From Streptomyces sp. 1-11 (GTDB taxonomy: Bacteria > Actinomycetota > Actinomycetes > Streptomycetales > Streptomycetaceae), in contig NZ_BJTV01000014.1 in assembly GCF_007176755.1 (NCBI RefSeq), forward strand, positions 124,001 through 188,000: a DNA stretch of 64,000 bases, in the 5' to 3' direction. The position numbers were made by a program, and so were the translations under genes. The notes below the pieces were generated by a model. The model saw only the letters and a program-made list of their open reading frames with translations. It searched no databases and was not told where the DNA came from. Each line of letters begins with the position of its first letter. Position 1 is the stretch's first letter. Of this stretch, positions 8,827 through 18,211 are shown in pieces.

Positions 8827-9528
8827 TCAGAAGTCGAAGCCGAGCTGACCCTCGATCTCCGGAACGCTTCCGTCCGCCCAGCTACGGACCTTCTTGAGGT
8901 GCCGCCACTGGGGCAGCGCATCAAGATACGCCCATGACAAACGGTGGTACGGGGTGGGCCCCCGCTCCTCCAGTGCCGCCTTGTGCACGGGCGACGGATA
9001 CCCGGCGTTGTCCGCGAATCCGAAGTCTGCATGGTCGACACCCAGTTCGGCCATCATTTTGTCGCGCTGCACCTTGGCGATCACCGATGCCGCCGCGACG
9101 GCCACGCAGGACCGGTCACCCTTGATGACCGTGCGCACCCGCCACGGGGCCCCGAGGTAGTCGTGCTTGCCGTCGAGGATCACGGCGTCCGGGCGGACCG
9201 GCAGGAGGTCCAGGGCGCGGACGGCGGCGAGCCGCAACGCGGCGGTCATCCCCAGCCTGTCGATCTCCTCGGGGGAAGCGTGCCCCAGGGCATAGGCCGT
9301 GACCCACGAGTGCAGTATCCCGGCCAGTTCCGTACGCCGTTTCACCGTCAGCAGCTTGGAGTCGGTCAGACCCTCGGGCGGCCGACGCAATCCGGTGATC
9401 GCGGCGCAGACGGTGACGGGACCGGCCCAGGCGCCCCTCCCCACCTCGTCGACACCGGCGATGACCTTCGCTCCGGTCGTGGCGCGCAGGGAACGCTCGA
9501 CGGTGTGAGTGGGTGGTTCGTACGGCAT
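8827..9528 (-). CDS. rnhB: ribonuclease HII
   Basis: The 233-residue enzyme removes RNA from RNA-DNA hybrids, including single ribonucleotides left in DNA and primers. Diagnostic sequence is visible: GVDEVGRGAWAGP at residues ~24-36 carries the first catalytic Asp-Glu pair, DAVILDGKHDYL supplies another acidic residue, and KGDRSCVAVAAASVIAKV is the conserved central block. Length is normal for the family. It lies upstream of the helicase-tail-like gene on the same strand. The ATG at 9528 is the natural family start. Confidence 0.95.
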   Translation of the reverse strand: MPYEPPTHTVERSLRATTGAKVIAGVDEVGRGAWAGPVTVCAAITGLRRPPEGLTDSKLLTVKRRTELAGILHSWVTAYALGHASPEEIDRLGMTAALRLAAVRALDLLPVRPDAVILDGKHDYLGAPWRVRTVIKGDRSCVAVAAASVIAKVQRDKMMAELGVDHADFGFADNAGYPSPVHKAALEERGPTPYHRLSWAYLDALPQWRHLKKVRSWADGSVPEIEGQLGFDF

Positions 9529-9610
9529 GGCGCCCTTAGATTACGCCGCCGGGAGGGCCGTGCGACACCCCGGTCCCCCTGGATCGGGCCCCGGGCGCCG
9601 CGGACCGCGG

Positions 9611-10234
9611 TCAGGACCCGTGCGGCCGCAGCAGCGGCATCATCAGCCGGTCGATCATCTCCTCGAGATCGTGATCGCTCCATTCGCTGGCGCACATCTT
9701 GGATCTGTACATCATCATGGCCGGAACAGCGTCGAAGACGTAGCCGTTGTCCGCGTCGGGACGCACCTCCTCCCGCCTGATTCCACGGATGATGACCTCT
9801 CGGAGCTGGTCGATCATCGGCTCGACCACCCCCTCGAAGATCACGGCATGGAAGCGCTCCACCTGCGCCGGATCGCATTCGTGAATCACCGCGCGCAGGG
9901 CGGAGCCGGGACGCGAGAACATGGCGTCCCGGGCCCGCCGGCACAGGGCCAGCAGATCCTCCCGGACGCTGCCGAGGTCTGGGATCTCCTCGACCGGGGG
10001 CAGCCCGGCCTCGAGCGCATCGGCGACCAGGTCCTCCTTGGAGGACCAGCGGCGGTAGACCGCGGCCTTGCCCGTCTGGGCGCCGACCGCGACGCCCTCC
10101 ATCGTCAGGCCGTTCCAGCCGACCGTGCTGAGCTGCTCCAGGGCGGCGTCAAGGATCGCGCGCTCGAGCACCGCGCCGCGCCGACGGGGAGAGGCCGCCT
10201 GAGCGGGAGCGGCCGTGCAGCGCGAGATGTCCAT
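9611..10234 (-). CDS. TetR-family transcriptional repressor
   Basis: The 207-residue protein has an N-terminal TetR helix-turn-helix: ILDAALEQL, TMEGVAVGAQTGKAAVYRRW, SKEDLVADAL. The C-terminal ligand-binding part is all helical. The ATG at 10234 (MDISRC) has GGAGAG 8 bp upstream, so it is preferred to the ATG at 10255. It is divergent from a DHA2 exporter, and two near-perfect palindromes lie between them, so it very probably represses both genes and releases on binding a drug-like exporter substrate. The ligand is unknown. Confidence 0.92.
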   Translation of the reverse strand: MDISRCTAAPAQAASPRRRGAVLERAILDAALEQLSTVGWNGLTMEGVAVGAQTGKAAVYRRWSSKEDLVADALEAGLPPVEEIPDLGSVREDLLALCRRARDAMFSRPGSALRAVIHECDPAQVERFHAVIFEGVVEPMIDQLREVIIRGIRREEVRPDADNGYVFDAVPAMMMYRSKMCASEWSDHDLEEMIDRLMMPLLRPHGS

Positions 10235-10328
10235 CCGTATCTCTCCAGCAGGCAAGGGGAAGCGGGGGTTCCGGGGCGGGGCCGCGCCACGTCGCAGGGA
10301 GGGGGAGGCGACACGTGACGCGGAATCA

Positions 10329-10348
10329 AGTGAACGCTTGCGTTCACT
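10329..10348. promoter_or_regulatory. TetR operator 1
   Basis: AGTGAACGC-tt-GCGTTCACT is an inverted repeat with 9-bp arms, about 95 bp upstream of the TetR start. It is identical in both arms to the second site, 48 bp away centre to centre, which strongly supports specific regulator binding. Confidence 0.85.
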
Positions 10349-10366
10349 GTCGGGGACTCATTACCG

Positions 10367-10396
10367 TTGACGCGGAAGTGAACGCGAGCGTTCACT
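10367..10396 (+). promoter_or_regulatory. MFS promoter overlapped by TetR operator 2
   Basis: A -35 like TTGACG (10367-10372) is followed after about 18 bp by TTCACT as a possible -10. The second operator AGTGAACGC-ga-GCGTTCACT (10377-10396) fills the spacer and the -10 element. Bound repressor would block RNA polymerase directly. The exporter GTG start is 24 bp downstream. Confidence 0.75.
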
Positions 10397-10419
10397 AAAG
10401 CCTTCGTGGGGGACTCACA

Positions 10420-11967
10420 GTGACAACCTCTCAGCTCCTTCAGGAACAGAAACCGGGTGCGGCCCGCCGGGTGGGGCACCCCGGCATCGCGCTCACCGTC
10501 ATCGCGGCCTGCCAGCTCATGGTGGTACTCGACGCGACGATTGTGAACATCGCGCTGCCGCACATTCAAGACGCTCTCGCGTTCAGCACCACCGACCTCA
10601 CCTGGGTGGTCAGCGCCTACACGCTCACGTTCGGCGGCCTGCTGCTGCTCGGTGCGCGGGCCGGCGACATCCTCGGCCGGCGCCGGGTGTTCATGGCCGG
10701 CATCCTGCTGTTCACCTTCGCCTCGCTGCTGGGCGGACTGTCCCAGGAACCCTGGCAACTGCTCGCGGCGCGCGCCCTGCAGGGAGTCGGCGGCGCCATC
10801 GCCTCGCCCACCTCGCTCGCCCTGATCACCACCACGTTCCCGGAAGGCCCGGAACGCAACCGGGCCTTCGGCGTGTTCGCGGCGGTGTCCGCGGGCGGCG
10901 GCGCCATCGGCCTCCTCGCGGGCGGCATGCTCACCGACTGGCTCGACTGGCGGTGGGTGCTCTTCGTCAACGTGCCCATCGGCCTGCTGATCGCGTTCCT
11001 GGCCCCGGTGTACATCAGCGAGTCCGAACGGCACCCGGGACGGTTCGACATCGCCGGTGCGCTCACGTCGACGACCGGTATGGCCGCCCTGGTCTACGGG
11101 TTCATCCGCGCCTCGGAGGACGGCTGGCGGGACGGTCTCACGCTGGGGTCCTTCGGCGCCGCGGTGGTGCTGCTGGTGGCGTTCGTCCTCATCGAGCTGC
11201 GTGCCAGGGAACCGATCACCCCGCTCAGGATGTTCGCCGACCGCAACCGCTCCGGCACGTACGTGATCATGCTCAGCCTCGCGGCGGCGATGTTCGGCAT
11301 GTTCTTCTACATCGTGCTGTTCGTGCAGAACGTGCTCGGCTACAGCGCCATCAAGGCCGGTCTCGCCTTCCTCCCCGTGACCTTCGCGATCGCGGTCGGC
11401 GCCGGCCTGTCCCAGCGCTTCCTGCCCACGCTGGGCCCCAAGCCCTTCATGATGACCGGCTCGGCGCTCGTGGTGACGGGACTGGTCTGGCAGACGTTCA
11501 TCACGCCCGACAGCTCCTACCTCGGCGGGGTGCTGGGGCCGATGCTGGTGTTCGGCTTCGGCATGGGTCTGAACTTCGTGACGGCCACCGTCACGGCCGT
11601 CTCCGGTGTGGCCCAGCACGAGGCGGGCGCGGCCTCCGGGCTGCTCAACGCCATGCAGCAGGTCGGCGGCTCGCTGGGCCTGTCCATCCTGACCACCGTC
11701 TTCGGCTCCGCGAGCACGGACGAGGCGAAGAAACAACTGCCGAAGTTCCTCGCCGGCGGTACGCCCGAACAGCAGGCGCAGTTCGCGAAGACGCACCAGT
11801 TGCCCGCGCCCTGGGGGCACGAGGTGCTGGCTCACGGGATCTCCGCGGCCTTCGTCCCGGCCGCCGCGATGGCCGGGCTCGCGTTCCTCACGGCATGGCT
11901 GGTGATCAGGGTCCGCAAGAGCGATCTCGATGCCCTCGCCGGGACGTCCGGCCCGGCCATCGGCTGA
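10420..11967 (+). CDS. DHA2-family MFS drug:proton antiporter
   Basis: The 515-residue integral membrane protein has about 14 hydrophobic segments. Motif A-like GARAGDILGRRRVF lies after the second segment, LDATIVNIALPHI marks the DHA2 first helix, and RALQGVGGAIASPTSLALI is motif C-like. It should export hydrophobic drugs or a metabolite using the proton gradient. The GTG start has GGGGGA upstream. Control is by the divergent TetR protein through two operators. No biosynthetic genes adjoin it, so self-resistance or general efflux are equally possible. Confidence 0.93.
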   Translation: MTTSQLLQEQKPGAARRVGHPGIALTVIAACQLMVVLDATIVNIALPHIQDALAFSTTDLTWVVSAYTLTFGGLLLLGARAGDILGRRRVFMAGILLFTFASLLGGLSQEPWQLLAARALQGVGGAIASPTSLALITTTFPEGPERNRAFGVFAAVSAGGGAIGLLAGGMLTDWLDWRWVLFVNVPIGLLIAFLAPVYISESERHPGRFDIAGALTSTTGMAALVYGFIRASEDGWRDGLTLGSFGAAVVLLVAFVLIELRAREPITPLRMFADRNRSGTYVIMLSLAAAMFGMFFYIVLFVQNVLGYSAIKAGLAFLPVTFAIAVGAGLSQRFLPTLGPKPFMMTGSALVVTGLVWQTFITPDSSYLGGVLGPMLVFGFGMGLNFVTATVTAVSGVAQHEAGAASGLLNAMQQVGGSLGLSILTTVFGSASTDEAKKQLPKFLAGGTPEQQAQFAKTHQLPAPWGHEVLAHGISAAFVPAAAMAGLAFLTAWLVIRVRKSDLDALAGTSGPAIG

Positions 11968-12286
11968 TCGCCGCGCCGCCCGGCGAAGCCACGGCAGGCC
12001 GGACCGCGGCCGGGAGCAGGACCGAACCCACCGCGGCCCGGCCGGCCGCGTCGCCCGCGCGGCCGCGGCCAAGAAGACCAGGAGCGCGACGAGCGCGATC
12101 GGCACAGCGTCGACGACCACCATCACCCACGCCCCCTCCCGGCCTCGCCCGTCACCAGGACGGACCGTGTCACCGTCCGCCCCGAATATCGCGGCGGTCA
12201 TCTGAGCAACGGTGGACGGTCACGCAGAGTTCCCAGCCGGTACGGAGAGTCCCGACTGTCCGTGACTCGGGGCGACTATGAGGGGC
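11968..12286. other. 319-bp gap between convergent genes, no confident gene
   Basis: I see no gene with a good ribosome-binding site here. On the minus strand a short open frame around 12060-12130 encodes one hydrophobic stretch (VPIALVALLVFLAAAA), which could be a small membrane protein or a remnant. Support is too weak to call it. Confidence 0.3.
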
Positions 12287-13192
12287 TCAGAGCGCTGTCG
12301 GCACCCAGCCGGGCAGGGCCTCGGTGCGCTCCACCCACTGAGCGGGGGGTGTGCCCGCCTTGCCGGAGCCGAGGACGCCGCCCATGATCGCGCAGGTCGT
12401 GTCCACGTCGCCGCCGACCTGGGCGGTCGTCCAGAAGGCCGTCTCGAAGTCGCCCAGCGACCGCGCGGCGGACCAGAGGGCGAACGGGACGGTGTCGTGG
12501 GCCGAGGTACGGCGTCCGCAGCCGAGCACGGCGGCGACGGTGCCCGGATCCCCGTAGTCGAGCATGTCGCGGGCCCGGCGCAGACCCGCGCCGACGGCGC
12601 TCTTCGGCACGAGCGCGATGACGCCGTCGAGGAGCGCCTCGGGGCCGGGCGGCCCGCCCGGCGAGGCGGCCAGCGCGGCGGCAGCGGCGACGGCCATCGC
12701 TCCCACCACGGCCTCGCGGTGCTGGTGCGTGGGGTACGCCGAGATCTCGGCCTGGTGGGTCGCCTGCTCCGGATCGTCGGCGTACCAGGCGCCCAGCGGC
12801 GCGATGCGCATCGCGGCGCCGTTGCCCCAGGAACCCCGGCCGTTGAAGAGGCCGGCCGCCAGTTCGCGCCAGTCCTGACCCTCGCGGACGAGGCGGAGCA
12901 GCCGGTTGACGGCCGGGCCGTAGCCGCGGTCGAAGTCGTGGTGCTCGGCGAAGGAGCGGGCCAGGGCGTCCTGGTCGAGGCGGTGGTGGGCGGCGAGGAC
13001 GGCCACCACGGAGCAGGCCATCTCCGTGTCGTCCGTCCACTGCCAGGGGCCCGCGGGCAGTTCGCGGCGCTTGAGCAGGGGGTGGTTCACCGGGACGAAG
13101 AACTGCGAGCCCAGCGCGTCTCCCACCGCGAGTCCGCGCAGGCTGGCCAGGGCACGGTTCAGGCGCCCGAGAGAAGAGGAATCAGCGGTCAT
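12287..13192 (-). CDS. ADP-ribosylglycohydrolase family protein
   Basis: The 301-residue enzyme belongs to the DraG/ARH fold that removes ADP-ribose from modified proteins or related metabolites. The metal-binding motifs are visible: GDALGSQF near residue 23, WTDDTEMA near 50, GNGAAMRIAP near 126 and GGDVDTTCAIMGG near 260. These hold the acidic and threonine ligands of the two magnesium ions, so it should be active. It lies 12 bp downstream of the phosphatase gene on the same strand, which suggests co-transcription. The natural target is unknown. Confidence 0.9.
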   Translation of the reverse strand: MTADSSSLGRLNRALASLRGLAVGDALGSQFFVPVNHPLLKRRELPAGPWQWTDDTEMACSVVAVLAAHHRLDQDALARSFAEHHDFDRGYGPAVNRLLRLVREGQDWRELAAGLFNGRGSWGNGAAMRIAPLGAWYADDPEQATHQAEISAYPTHQHREAVVGAMAVAAAAALAASPGGPPGPEALLDGVIALVPKSAVGAGLRRARDMLDYGDPGTVAAVLGCGRRTSAHDTVPFALWSAARSLGDFETAFWTTAQVGGDVDTTCAIMGGVLGSGKAGTPPAQWVERTEALPGWVPTAL

Positions 13193-13204
13193 CGGTCTGC
13201 CACT

Positions 13205-13864
13205 CTATCCGGAACCCCAGTGCGGCACCGGATCCCGCCATCGCTCGAAGGGCCGGTCGAGGCTGTATCTGCCGTCCTCACCGAGAACGAGCATCCGCAT
13301 CTCGGCGTTCCCGGGATTCGACAGCGACTCGAATTCCGCCACCGTCCAGTGGAACCAGCGCATGCAGAACAGCCGCATCGCGAGCCCGTGCGTCACCAGG
13401 AGCACGTTCGGCGGATGGTCCGGGGCCTCGAAGCTGCGGAACAGGCTCTCCAGGAAGCCGCCGACCCGGTCGTAGACGTCGGCGCCGGACTCTCCCTGCG
13501 GGAACCTGAAGAAGAAGTGGCCGTAGGCGTCCCGGTAGGCCTTCTGCAGGCGTACGTCGTCGCGGTCCTGCCAGTTCCCCCAGTCCTGCTCGCGCAGCCT
13601 GGGCTCCTCCCGTACCCGTATGAGGCCCGGGTCGAGGTGGAAGGCGCGCAGTGTCTCGTGGGTGCGGCGGTACGGGGAGACGTACACGCTCACGCGTTCC
13701 CGGCCGAAGACCTCGCGGAGCTCCTTGCCGGTCTCCTCGGCCTGCCGCAGGCCGCGCTCGGTCAGCGCGAGAGCGTGGTCGGGCTCCCGCTCGTACACGG
13801 AGTCATCAACATTGCCCGTTGACTCGCCGTGCCGGACAAGGACGATGCGCCGTGGTCGTGCCAT
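13205..13864 (-). CDS. histidine phosphatase family protein
   Basis: A 219-residue phosphoglycerate-mutase-like phosphatase. The catalytic RHG motif is in VLVRHGESTGN (residues 8-18), the SPYRRTHET segment supplies the second arginine, and LLVTHGLAMRLF has the second active-site histidine. The acidic FRFPQGESGADVYDR fits broad-specificity members. The substrate cannot be predicted. It is upstream of and close to the ADP-ribosylglycohydrolase gene. Confidence 0.9.
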   Translation of the reverse strand: MARPRRIVLVRHGESTGNVDDSVYEREPDHALALTERGLRQAEETGKELREVFGRERVSVYVSPYRRTHETLRAFHLDPGLIRVREEPRLREQDWGNWQDRDDVRLQKAYRDAYGHFFFRFPQGESGADVYDRVGGFLESLFRSFEAPDHPPNVLLVTHGLAMRLFCMRWFHWTVAEFESLSNPGNAEMRMLVLGEDGRYSLDRPFERWRDPVPHWGSG

Positions 13865-13955
13865 GCCGAAACCCTAGATCGAACGGGGGACGGTCGGGCA
13901 CTCGAGCGGGTCCCGTACGGCGTAAGTCACACGCGTCCCGCACGTACCGGCACGA

Positions 13956-14561
13956 TCAGACCGTCCAGGACGGCTCCAGCTCGACTATGTCCCCGGTGAG
14001 CGCCTCGATGTCCGCCTCCGTCTGGGCGCGCAGCGCGAGGCGTTCGATCCGCTCGGTGCGGTACTTGCCGTGCTCGGCCGCCGACCGCCACATGGACAGG
14101 ATGAGGAACTCCTGCTCGGGCGCCTCGCCGAACATGCCCCGGATCATGCCCGGCGACCCGGCCATGGCGGGGTTCCAGACCTTCTCCTGCATGAGGGTGA
14201 AGTGCTCCACCCGCTCCTCGTGGACCCGGCACAGGGCGACCCGGACCAGGTCGGAGTCGGTGAAGCGCGGCTCGAAGCCGGTCTTCACGTCGAATCGGTA
14301 CTCGAACAGCTTGACCTGCGGATCCTTGAACGTGCCGGACTGGGCGGCCGCGAGCCGGTCGTGGGAGCGGGCCATGAAGGAGTCGTAGAAGGCGCGGCTC
14401 TCCCAGAAGGAGAAGACGTGCGCCACCCCGGGCCGGTGCCGGCTCCAGCCTCCGCCCTGCCCCCGGAAACCCGGCTCCCCGGGAAGCCCCGCCCACTTCC
14501 GCTGCCCGCGCTCGAATCCGCGGCGGTCCACCACGGTGCAGCGAATCCACTTGACCAGCAC
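13956..14561 (-). CDS. DUF4937 (YdbC-like) domain protein
   Basis: The 201-residue protein has a GTG start and opens with LVKWIRCTVVD, typical of DUF4937. Two ferredoxin-like (dimeric alpha-beta barrel) halves are apparent: residues ~1-95, with VFSFWESRAFYDSFM, and ~110-195, with FLILSMWRSAAEHGKYR. Such folds often act as small monooxygenases or ligand binders; no catalytic residues can be assigned. It stands alone, divergent from terD. Confidence 0.75.
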   Translation of the reverse strand: MLVKWIRCTVVDRRGFERGQRKWAGLPGEPGFRGQGGGWSRHRPGVAHVFSFWESRAFYDSFMARSHDRLAAAQSGTFKDPQVKLFEYRFDVKTGFEPRFTDSDLVRVALCRVHEERVEHFTLMQEKVWNPAMAGSPGMIRGMFGEAPEQEFLILSMWRSAAEHGKYRTERIERLALRAQTEADIEALTGDIVELEPSWTV

Positions 14562-14656
14562 CGCGCCATCGTAAGGCCACCGGGCGTGGCGCCGGTCACG
14601 CTCCGGCTGAGATCACCCGCGCACGCTCCGCGCGCGCGTGGCACGATGAACAAACG

Positions 14657-14672
14657 GCCCTGTCTTCAGGGC
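14657..14672 (+). promoter_or_regulatory. small hairpin in terD 5' region
   Basis: GCCCTG-tctt-CAGGGC can form a 6-bp hairpin about 40 bp before the terD start. It may affect the leader mRNA; no regulator is known to me. Confidence 0.25.
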
Positions 14673-14712
14673 AGTTGGCAGACACGGCACTTCAAGGGGG
14701 TGGCGAAGCCCG

Positions 14713-15246
14713 GTGGCTGGCTTCAGCAAGGGAATCCGCAAGGTCGAGGTCGCGCTCAAGTGGGACCCCAGTCCCGCGGGCCGACCGCCCACCGATCTGG
14801 ACATCGTGGCGGGACCGTACGAATCCGGCGACCCGTACGGGGCGCCGGCCTATCTGGTGCACTTCGACAGCCGTTCGCCGGACGGCACCATCTTCCTCAA
14901 CCGGGACAGCACCGACGGCAAGGGCTTCGGCTGGGACGAGGTCATGACGATCGAGCTCGACCGACTCGACGGCCGCTACACGCGCGTGGTGGCCGGTGCG
15001 GTCATCCAGCAGGGGGCGGGGCGCCGGACTTTCTCCGACGTGCTCAACCCGGCCCTGCGCATCCGTGAGGGCTACACGGTGCTCGCCGAGGACGACTTCG
15101 GCTCGGTCGCCGGGGCCACGGCGGCCACGATCGGCGAGTTCCTGCGGGACGAATCCGGCGGCTGGACGTTCCACGCGGGGGTCCACGGCTACGACGAGGA
15201 TCCGGCGGCCTTCCCCCGGGTCATGGGCAGCAGGCGCCGGTCCTGA
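14713..15246 (+). CDS. TerD family protein
   Basis: The 177-residue protein of the tellurium-resistance/stress TerD family opens GFSKGIRKVEVALKWDP. TerD domains bind calcium through acidic residues, seen here in DLDIVAG, FDSRSPDG and RDSTDGKGFGWDE. Streptomyces carry many paralogues implicated in envelope stress and differentiation rather than tellurite alone. The start is GTG, and the strong GGGGG upstream is rather far from it. The gene is alone and ends at a bidirectional terminator facing nrdJ. Confidence 0.88.
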   Translation: MAGFSKGIRKVEVALKWDPSPAGRPPTDLDIVAGPYESGDPYGAPAYLVHFDSRSPDGTIFLNRDSTDGKGFGWDEVMTIELDRLDGRYTRVVAGAVIQQGAGRRTFSDVLNPALRIREGYTVLAEDDFGSVAGATAATIGEFLRDESGGWTFHAGVHGYDEDPAAFPRVMGSRRRS

Positions 15247-15261
15247 CGCGGGCACCCGCGG

Positions 15262-15295
15262 GTGAGGGGCGCCGGCCGTGGCCGGCGCCCCTCAC
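15262..15295. terminator. bidirectional terminator between terD and nrdJ
   Basis: Perfect 16-bp arms (5' arm GTGAGGGGCGCCGGCC) around a 2-nt centre lie exactly between two convergent stop codons. There is no T tract, as is common in Streptomyces. Confidence 0.8.
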
Positions 15296-15313
15296 CTCAG
15301 GTACGGCGTGTGA

Positions 15314-18211
15314 TCAGCTGCAGCCGCTGGTCGAGCCGCAGCCCTCGCAGATGTAGCAGGAACCGGCCCGCTGCATCTTCGTACCGCAGGAGAAGCACAG
15401 CGGGGCGTCGGCCTGGATGCCCAGCTGCATCTCCACCAGCTCGGCGCTGGTGTGCGCCTGCTTCGGGGCCGGCTTGGCCACCTCGGACTCGGCCTTCGGC
15501 GTGGCGACCGCCTTCAGCTCCTGGGCGCGCGGCGCCGACTGGGCCAGGCCCTCGACGTCGACCTCGTCCTCGGCCGGCTCGTAGGAGCCGGTCTCCAGGT
15601 GCCGCTGACGCTCCTCGGCGGAGTGGATACCGAGCGCGGAGCGCGTCTCGAAGGGCAGGAAGTCCAGCGCCAGGCGGCGGAAGATGTAGTCGACGATCGA
15701 CTGCGCCATCCGCACGTCCGGGTCGTCCGTCATGCCGGCCGGCTCGAAGCGCATGTTGGTGAACTTCGAGACGTACGTCTCCAGGGGCACGCCGTACTGC
15801 AGACCCACGGAGACGGCGATGGAGAAGGCGTCCATCATGCCCGCGAGGGTCGAGCCCTGCTTGGACATCTTCAGGAACACCTCGCCGAGACCGTCGTCGG
15901 GGTAGGAGTTGGCGGTCATGTAGCCCTCGGCGCCGCCGACCGTGAAGGACGTGGTGATGCCGGGGCGGCCCTTGGGGAGGCGCTTGCGGACCGGGCGGTA
16001 CTCGACGATCTTCTCGACCGTCTCGCGGATGGCCGCCTCGGCCTTCTCCGTGACCTCGGCCTTCTCCTTCTCCTTGGTCTTGGCGGAGAGCGGCTGGCCG
16101 ACCTTGCAGTTGTCGCGGTAGATGGCGAGCGCCTTGACGCCCAGCTTCCACGCCTCGTAGTAGATCTCCTCGACCTCCTCGACGGTCGCCGTCTCCGGCA
16201 TGTTGACCGTCTTGGAGATGGCGCCGGAGATCCACGGCTGGATCGCCGCCATCATGCGGACGTGGCCCATCGGGGAGATGGCGCGCTCGCCCATGGCGCA
16301 GTCGAACACCTCGTAGTGCTCGGGCTTGAGACCGGGGGCGTCGATCACGTTGCCGTTCTCGGCGATGTGGGCGACGATCGCCTCGATCTGCTCCTCCTGG
16401 TAACCCAGGCGGCGCAGGGCCTGCGGGACGGTGCCGTTGACGATCTGCATCGAGCCGCCGCCGACCAGCTTCTTGAACTTCACCAGCGCGAGGTCGGGCT
16501 CCACACCGGTGGTGTCGCAGGACATCGCCAGACCGATGGTGCCGGTCGGGGCGAGCACGGACGCCTGGGAGTTACGGAAACCGTTCTTCTCGCCGAGACG
16601 CACCACGTCCTGCCAGGCCTCCGTGGCGGCGGCCCAGACCGGGCTGTCCAGGTCGTCCATGCGGACGGCCCCGCCGTTGGCGTCGGCGTGCTGCCGCATG
16701 ACGCGCTTGTGGGCGTCGGCGTTGCGGGCGTAGCCGTCGTACGGGCCGACGACGGCGGCCAGCTCGGCGGAGCGGCGGTAGGCCGTGCCGGTCATCAGCG
16801 AGGTGATGGCGCCGGCGAGGGCGCGGCCGCCGTCGGAGTCGTAGGCGTGGCCGGTGGCCATCAGCAGGGCGCCGAGGTTGGCGTAGCCGATGCCGAGCTG
16901 GCGGAACGCGCGCGTGTTCTCGCCGATCTTCTGGGTCGGGAAGTCCGCGAAGCAGATCGAGATGTCCATCGCGGTGATGACCAGCTCGACGACCTTCTGG
17001 AAACGCTCGGTCTCGAAGGACTGGTGGCCCTTGCCGTCGTCCTTGAGGAACTTCATCAGGTTCAGCGAGGCCAGGTTGCAGGACGTGTTGTCCAGGTGCA
17101 TGTACTCGCTGCACGGGTTCGACGCGGTGATCCGGCCGGACTCGGGGCAGGTGTGCCAGTTGTTGATCGTGTCGTCGTACTGGATGCCCGGGTCGGCGCA
17201 GGCCCAGGCGGCCTCGGCGATCTTGCGGAAGAGCGCCTTGGCGTCGACCTCCTCGATGACCTCACCGGTCATGCGGGCACGCAGGCCGAACTTGCCGCTC
17301 GACTCGACCGCCGTCATGAACTCGTCGTTCACCCGGACCGAGTTGTTGGCGTTCTGGTACTGGACGGAGGTGATGTCGTCCCCGCCCAGGTCCATGTCGA
17401 AGCCCGCGTCGCGCAGGACGCGGATCTTCTCCTCCTCGCTGACCTTGGTCTGGATGAAGTCCTCGATGTCGGGGTGGTCGACGTCGAGCACGACCATCTT
17501 GGCGGCGCGGCGGGTGGCGCCGCCGGACTTGATGGTGCCGGCGGAGGCGTCGGCGCCGCGCATGAAGGAGACGGGACCGGAGGCGTTGCCGCCGGAGGAG
17601 AGCAGCTCCTTGGAGGAGCGGATGCGGGAGAGGTTCAGACCGGCGCCGGAACCTCCCTTGAAGATCATGCCCTCTTCCTTGTACCAGTCGAGGATCGACT
17701 CCATGGAGTCGTCGACGGACAGGATGAAGCAGGCGGAGACCTGCTGCGGCTGCGGGGTGCCGACGTTGAACCAGACGGGGCTGTTGAAGCTGAAGATCTG
17801 GTGCAGGAGGGCGTAGGCCAGCTCGTGCTCGAAGATCTCGGCGTCGGCGGGCGAGGCGAAGTACTTGTAGTCCTCACCGGCCTTCCGGTACGTCTTCACG
17901 ATGCGGTCGATCAGCTGCCGAAGGCTGACCTCGCGCTGCGGGGTGCCCACGGCACCGCGGAAGTACTTGCTGGTGACGATGTTGACCGCGTTCACCGACC
18001 AGAAGTCGGGGAACTCGACGCCACGCTGCTCGAAGTTGACCGAGCCGTCGCGCCAGTTGGTCATGACGACGTCACGGCGCTCCCAGGCCACCTCGTCGTA
18101 CGGGTGCACGCCGGGGGTGGTGTGGATGCGCTCGATGTGCAGTCCCTTGCTACCCGCCTTGGCTCCCTTGGCTCGGGAACCTCGCGCCGGACCGCTCGCC
18201 GTCTCTGTCAT
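15314..18211 (-). CDS. nrdJ: class II (adenosylcobalamin-dependent) ribonucleotide reductase
   Basis: The 965-residue enzyme reduces ribonucleotides to deoxyribonucleotides using vitamin B12 coenzyme, so it works with or without oxygen. Visible features are NSPVWFNVG near residue 137, the active-site block NPCSEYMHLDNTSCNLASLN near 375, SVLAPTGTIGLAMSCDTTG near 560, and a C-terminal cysteine-rich tail (CFSCGTKM, CYICEGCGSTSGC) that shuttles electrons from thioredoxin. The ATG at 18211 has GGAGG 5 bp upstream. It is the second gene after nrdR, whose promoter carries NrdR boxes, so NrdR represses the pair when dATP is abundant. Confidence 0.97.
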   Translation of the reverse strand: MTETASGPARGSRAKGAKAGSKGLHIERIHTTPGVHPYDEVAWERRDVVMTNWRDGSVNFEQRGVEFPDFWSVNAVNIVTSKYFRGAVGTPQREVSLRQLIDRIVKTYRKAGEDYKYFASPADAEIFEHELAYALLHQIFSFNSPVWFNVGTPQPQQVSACFILSVDDSMESILDWYKEEGMIFKGGSGAGLNLSRIRSSKELLSSGGNASGPVSFMRGADASAGTIKSGGATRRAAKMVVLDVDHPDIEDFIQTKVSEEEKIRVLRDAGFDMDLGGDDITSVQYQNANNSVRVNDEFMTAVESSGKFGLRARMTGEVIEEVDAKALFRKIAEAAWACADPGIQYDDTINNWHTCPESGRITASNPCSEYMHLDNTSCNLASLNLMKFLKDDGKGHQSFETERFQKVVELVITAMDISICFADFPTQKIGENTRAFRQLGIGYANLGALLMATGHAYDSDGGRALAGAITSLMTGTAYRRSAELAAVVGPYDGYARNADAHKRVMRQHADANGGAVRMDDLDSPVWAAATEAWQDVVRLGEKNGFRNSQASVLAPTGTIGLAMSCDTTGVEPDLALVKFKKLVGGGSMQIVNGTVPQALRRLGYQEEQIEAIVAHIAENGNVIDAPGLKPEHYEVFDCAMGERAISPMGHVRMMAAIQPWISGAISKTVNMPETATVEEVEEIYYEAWKLGVKALAIYRDNCKVGQPLSAKTKEKEKAEVTEKAEAAIRETVEKIVEYRPVRKRLPKGRPGITTSFTVGGAEGYMTANSYPDDGLGEVFLKMSKQGSTLAGMMDAFSIAVSVGLQYGVPLETYVSKFTNMRFEPAGMTDDPDVRMAQSIVDYIFRRLALDFLPFETRSALGIHSAEERQRHLETGSYEPAEDEVDVEGLAQSAPRAQELKAVATPKAESEVAKPAPKQAHTSAELVEMQLGIQADAPLCFSCGTKMQRAGSCYICEGCGSTSGCS

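Noticed and set aside
10105..12201. A ~700-codon minus-strand frame opposite the DHA2 exporter
   Set aside because: Highly charged, repetitive translation without motifs; the exporter is the real gene.
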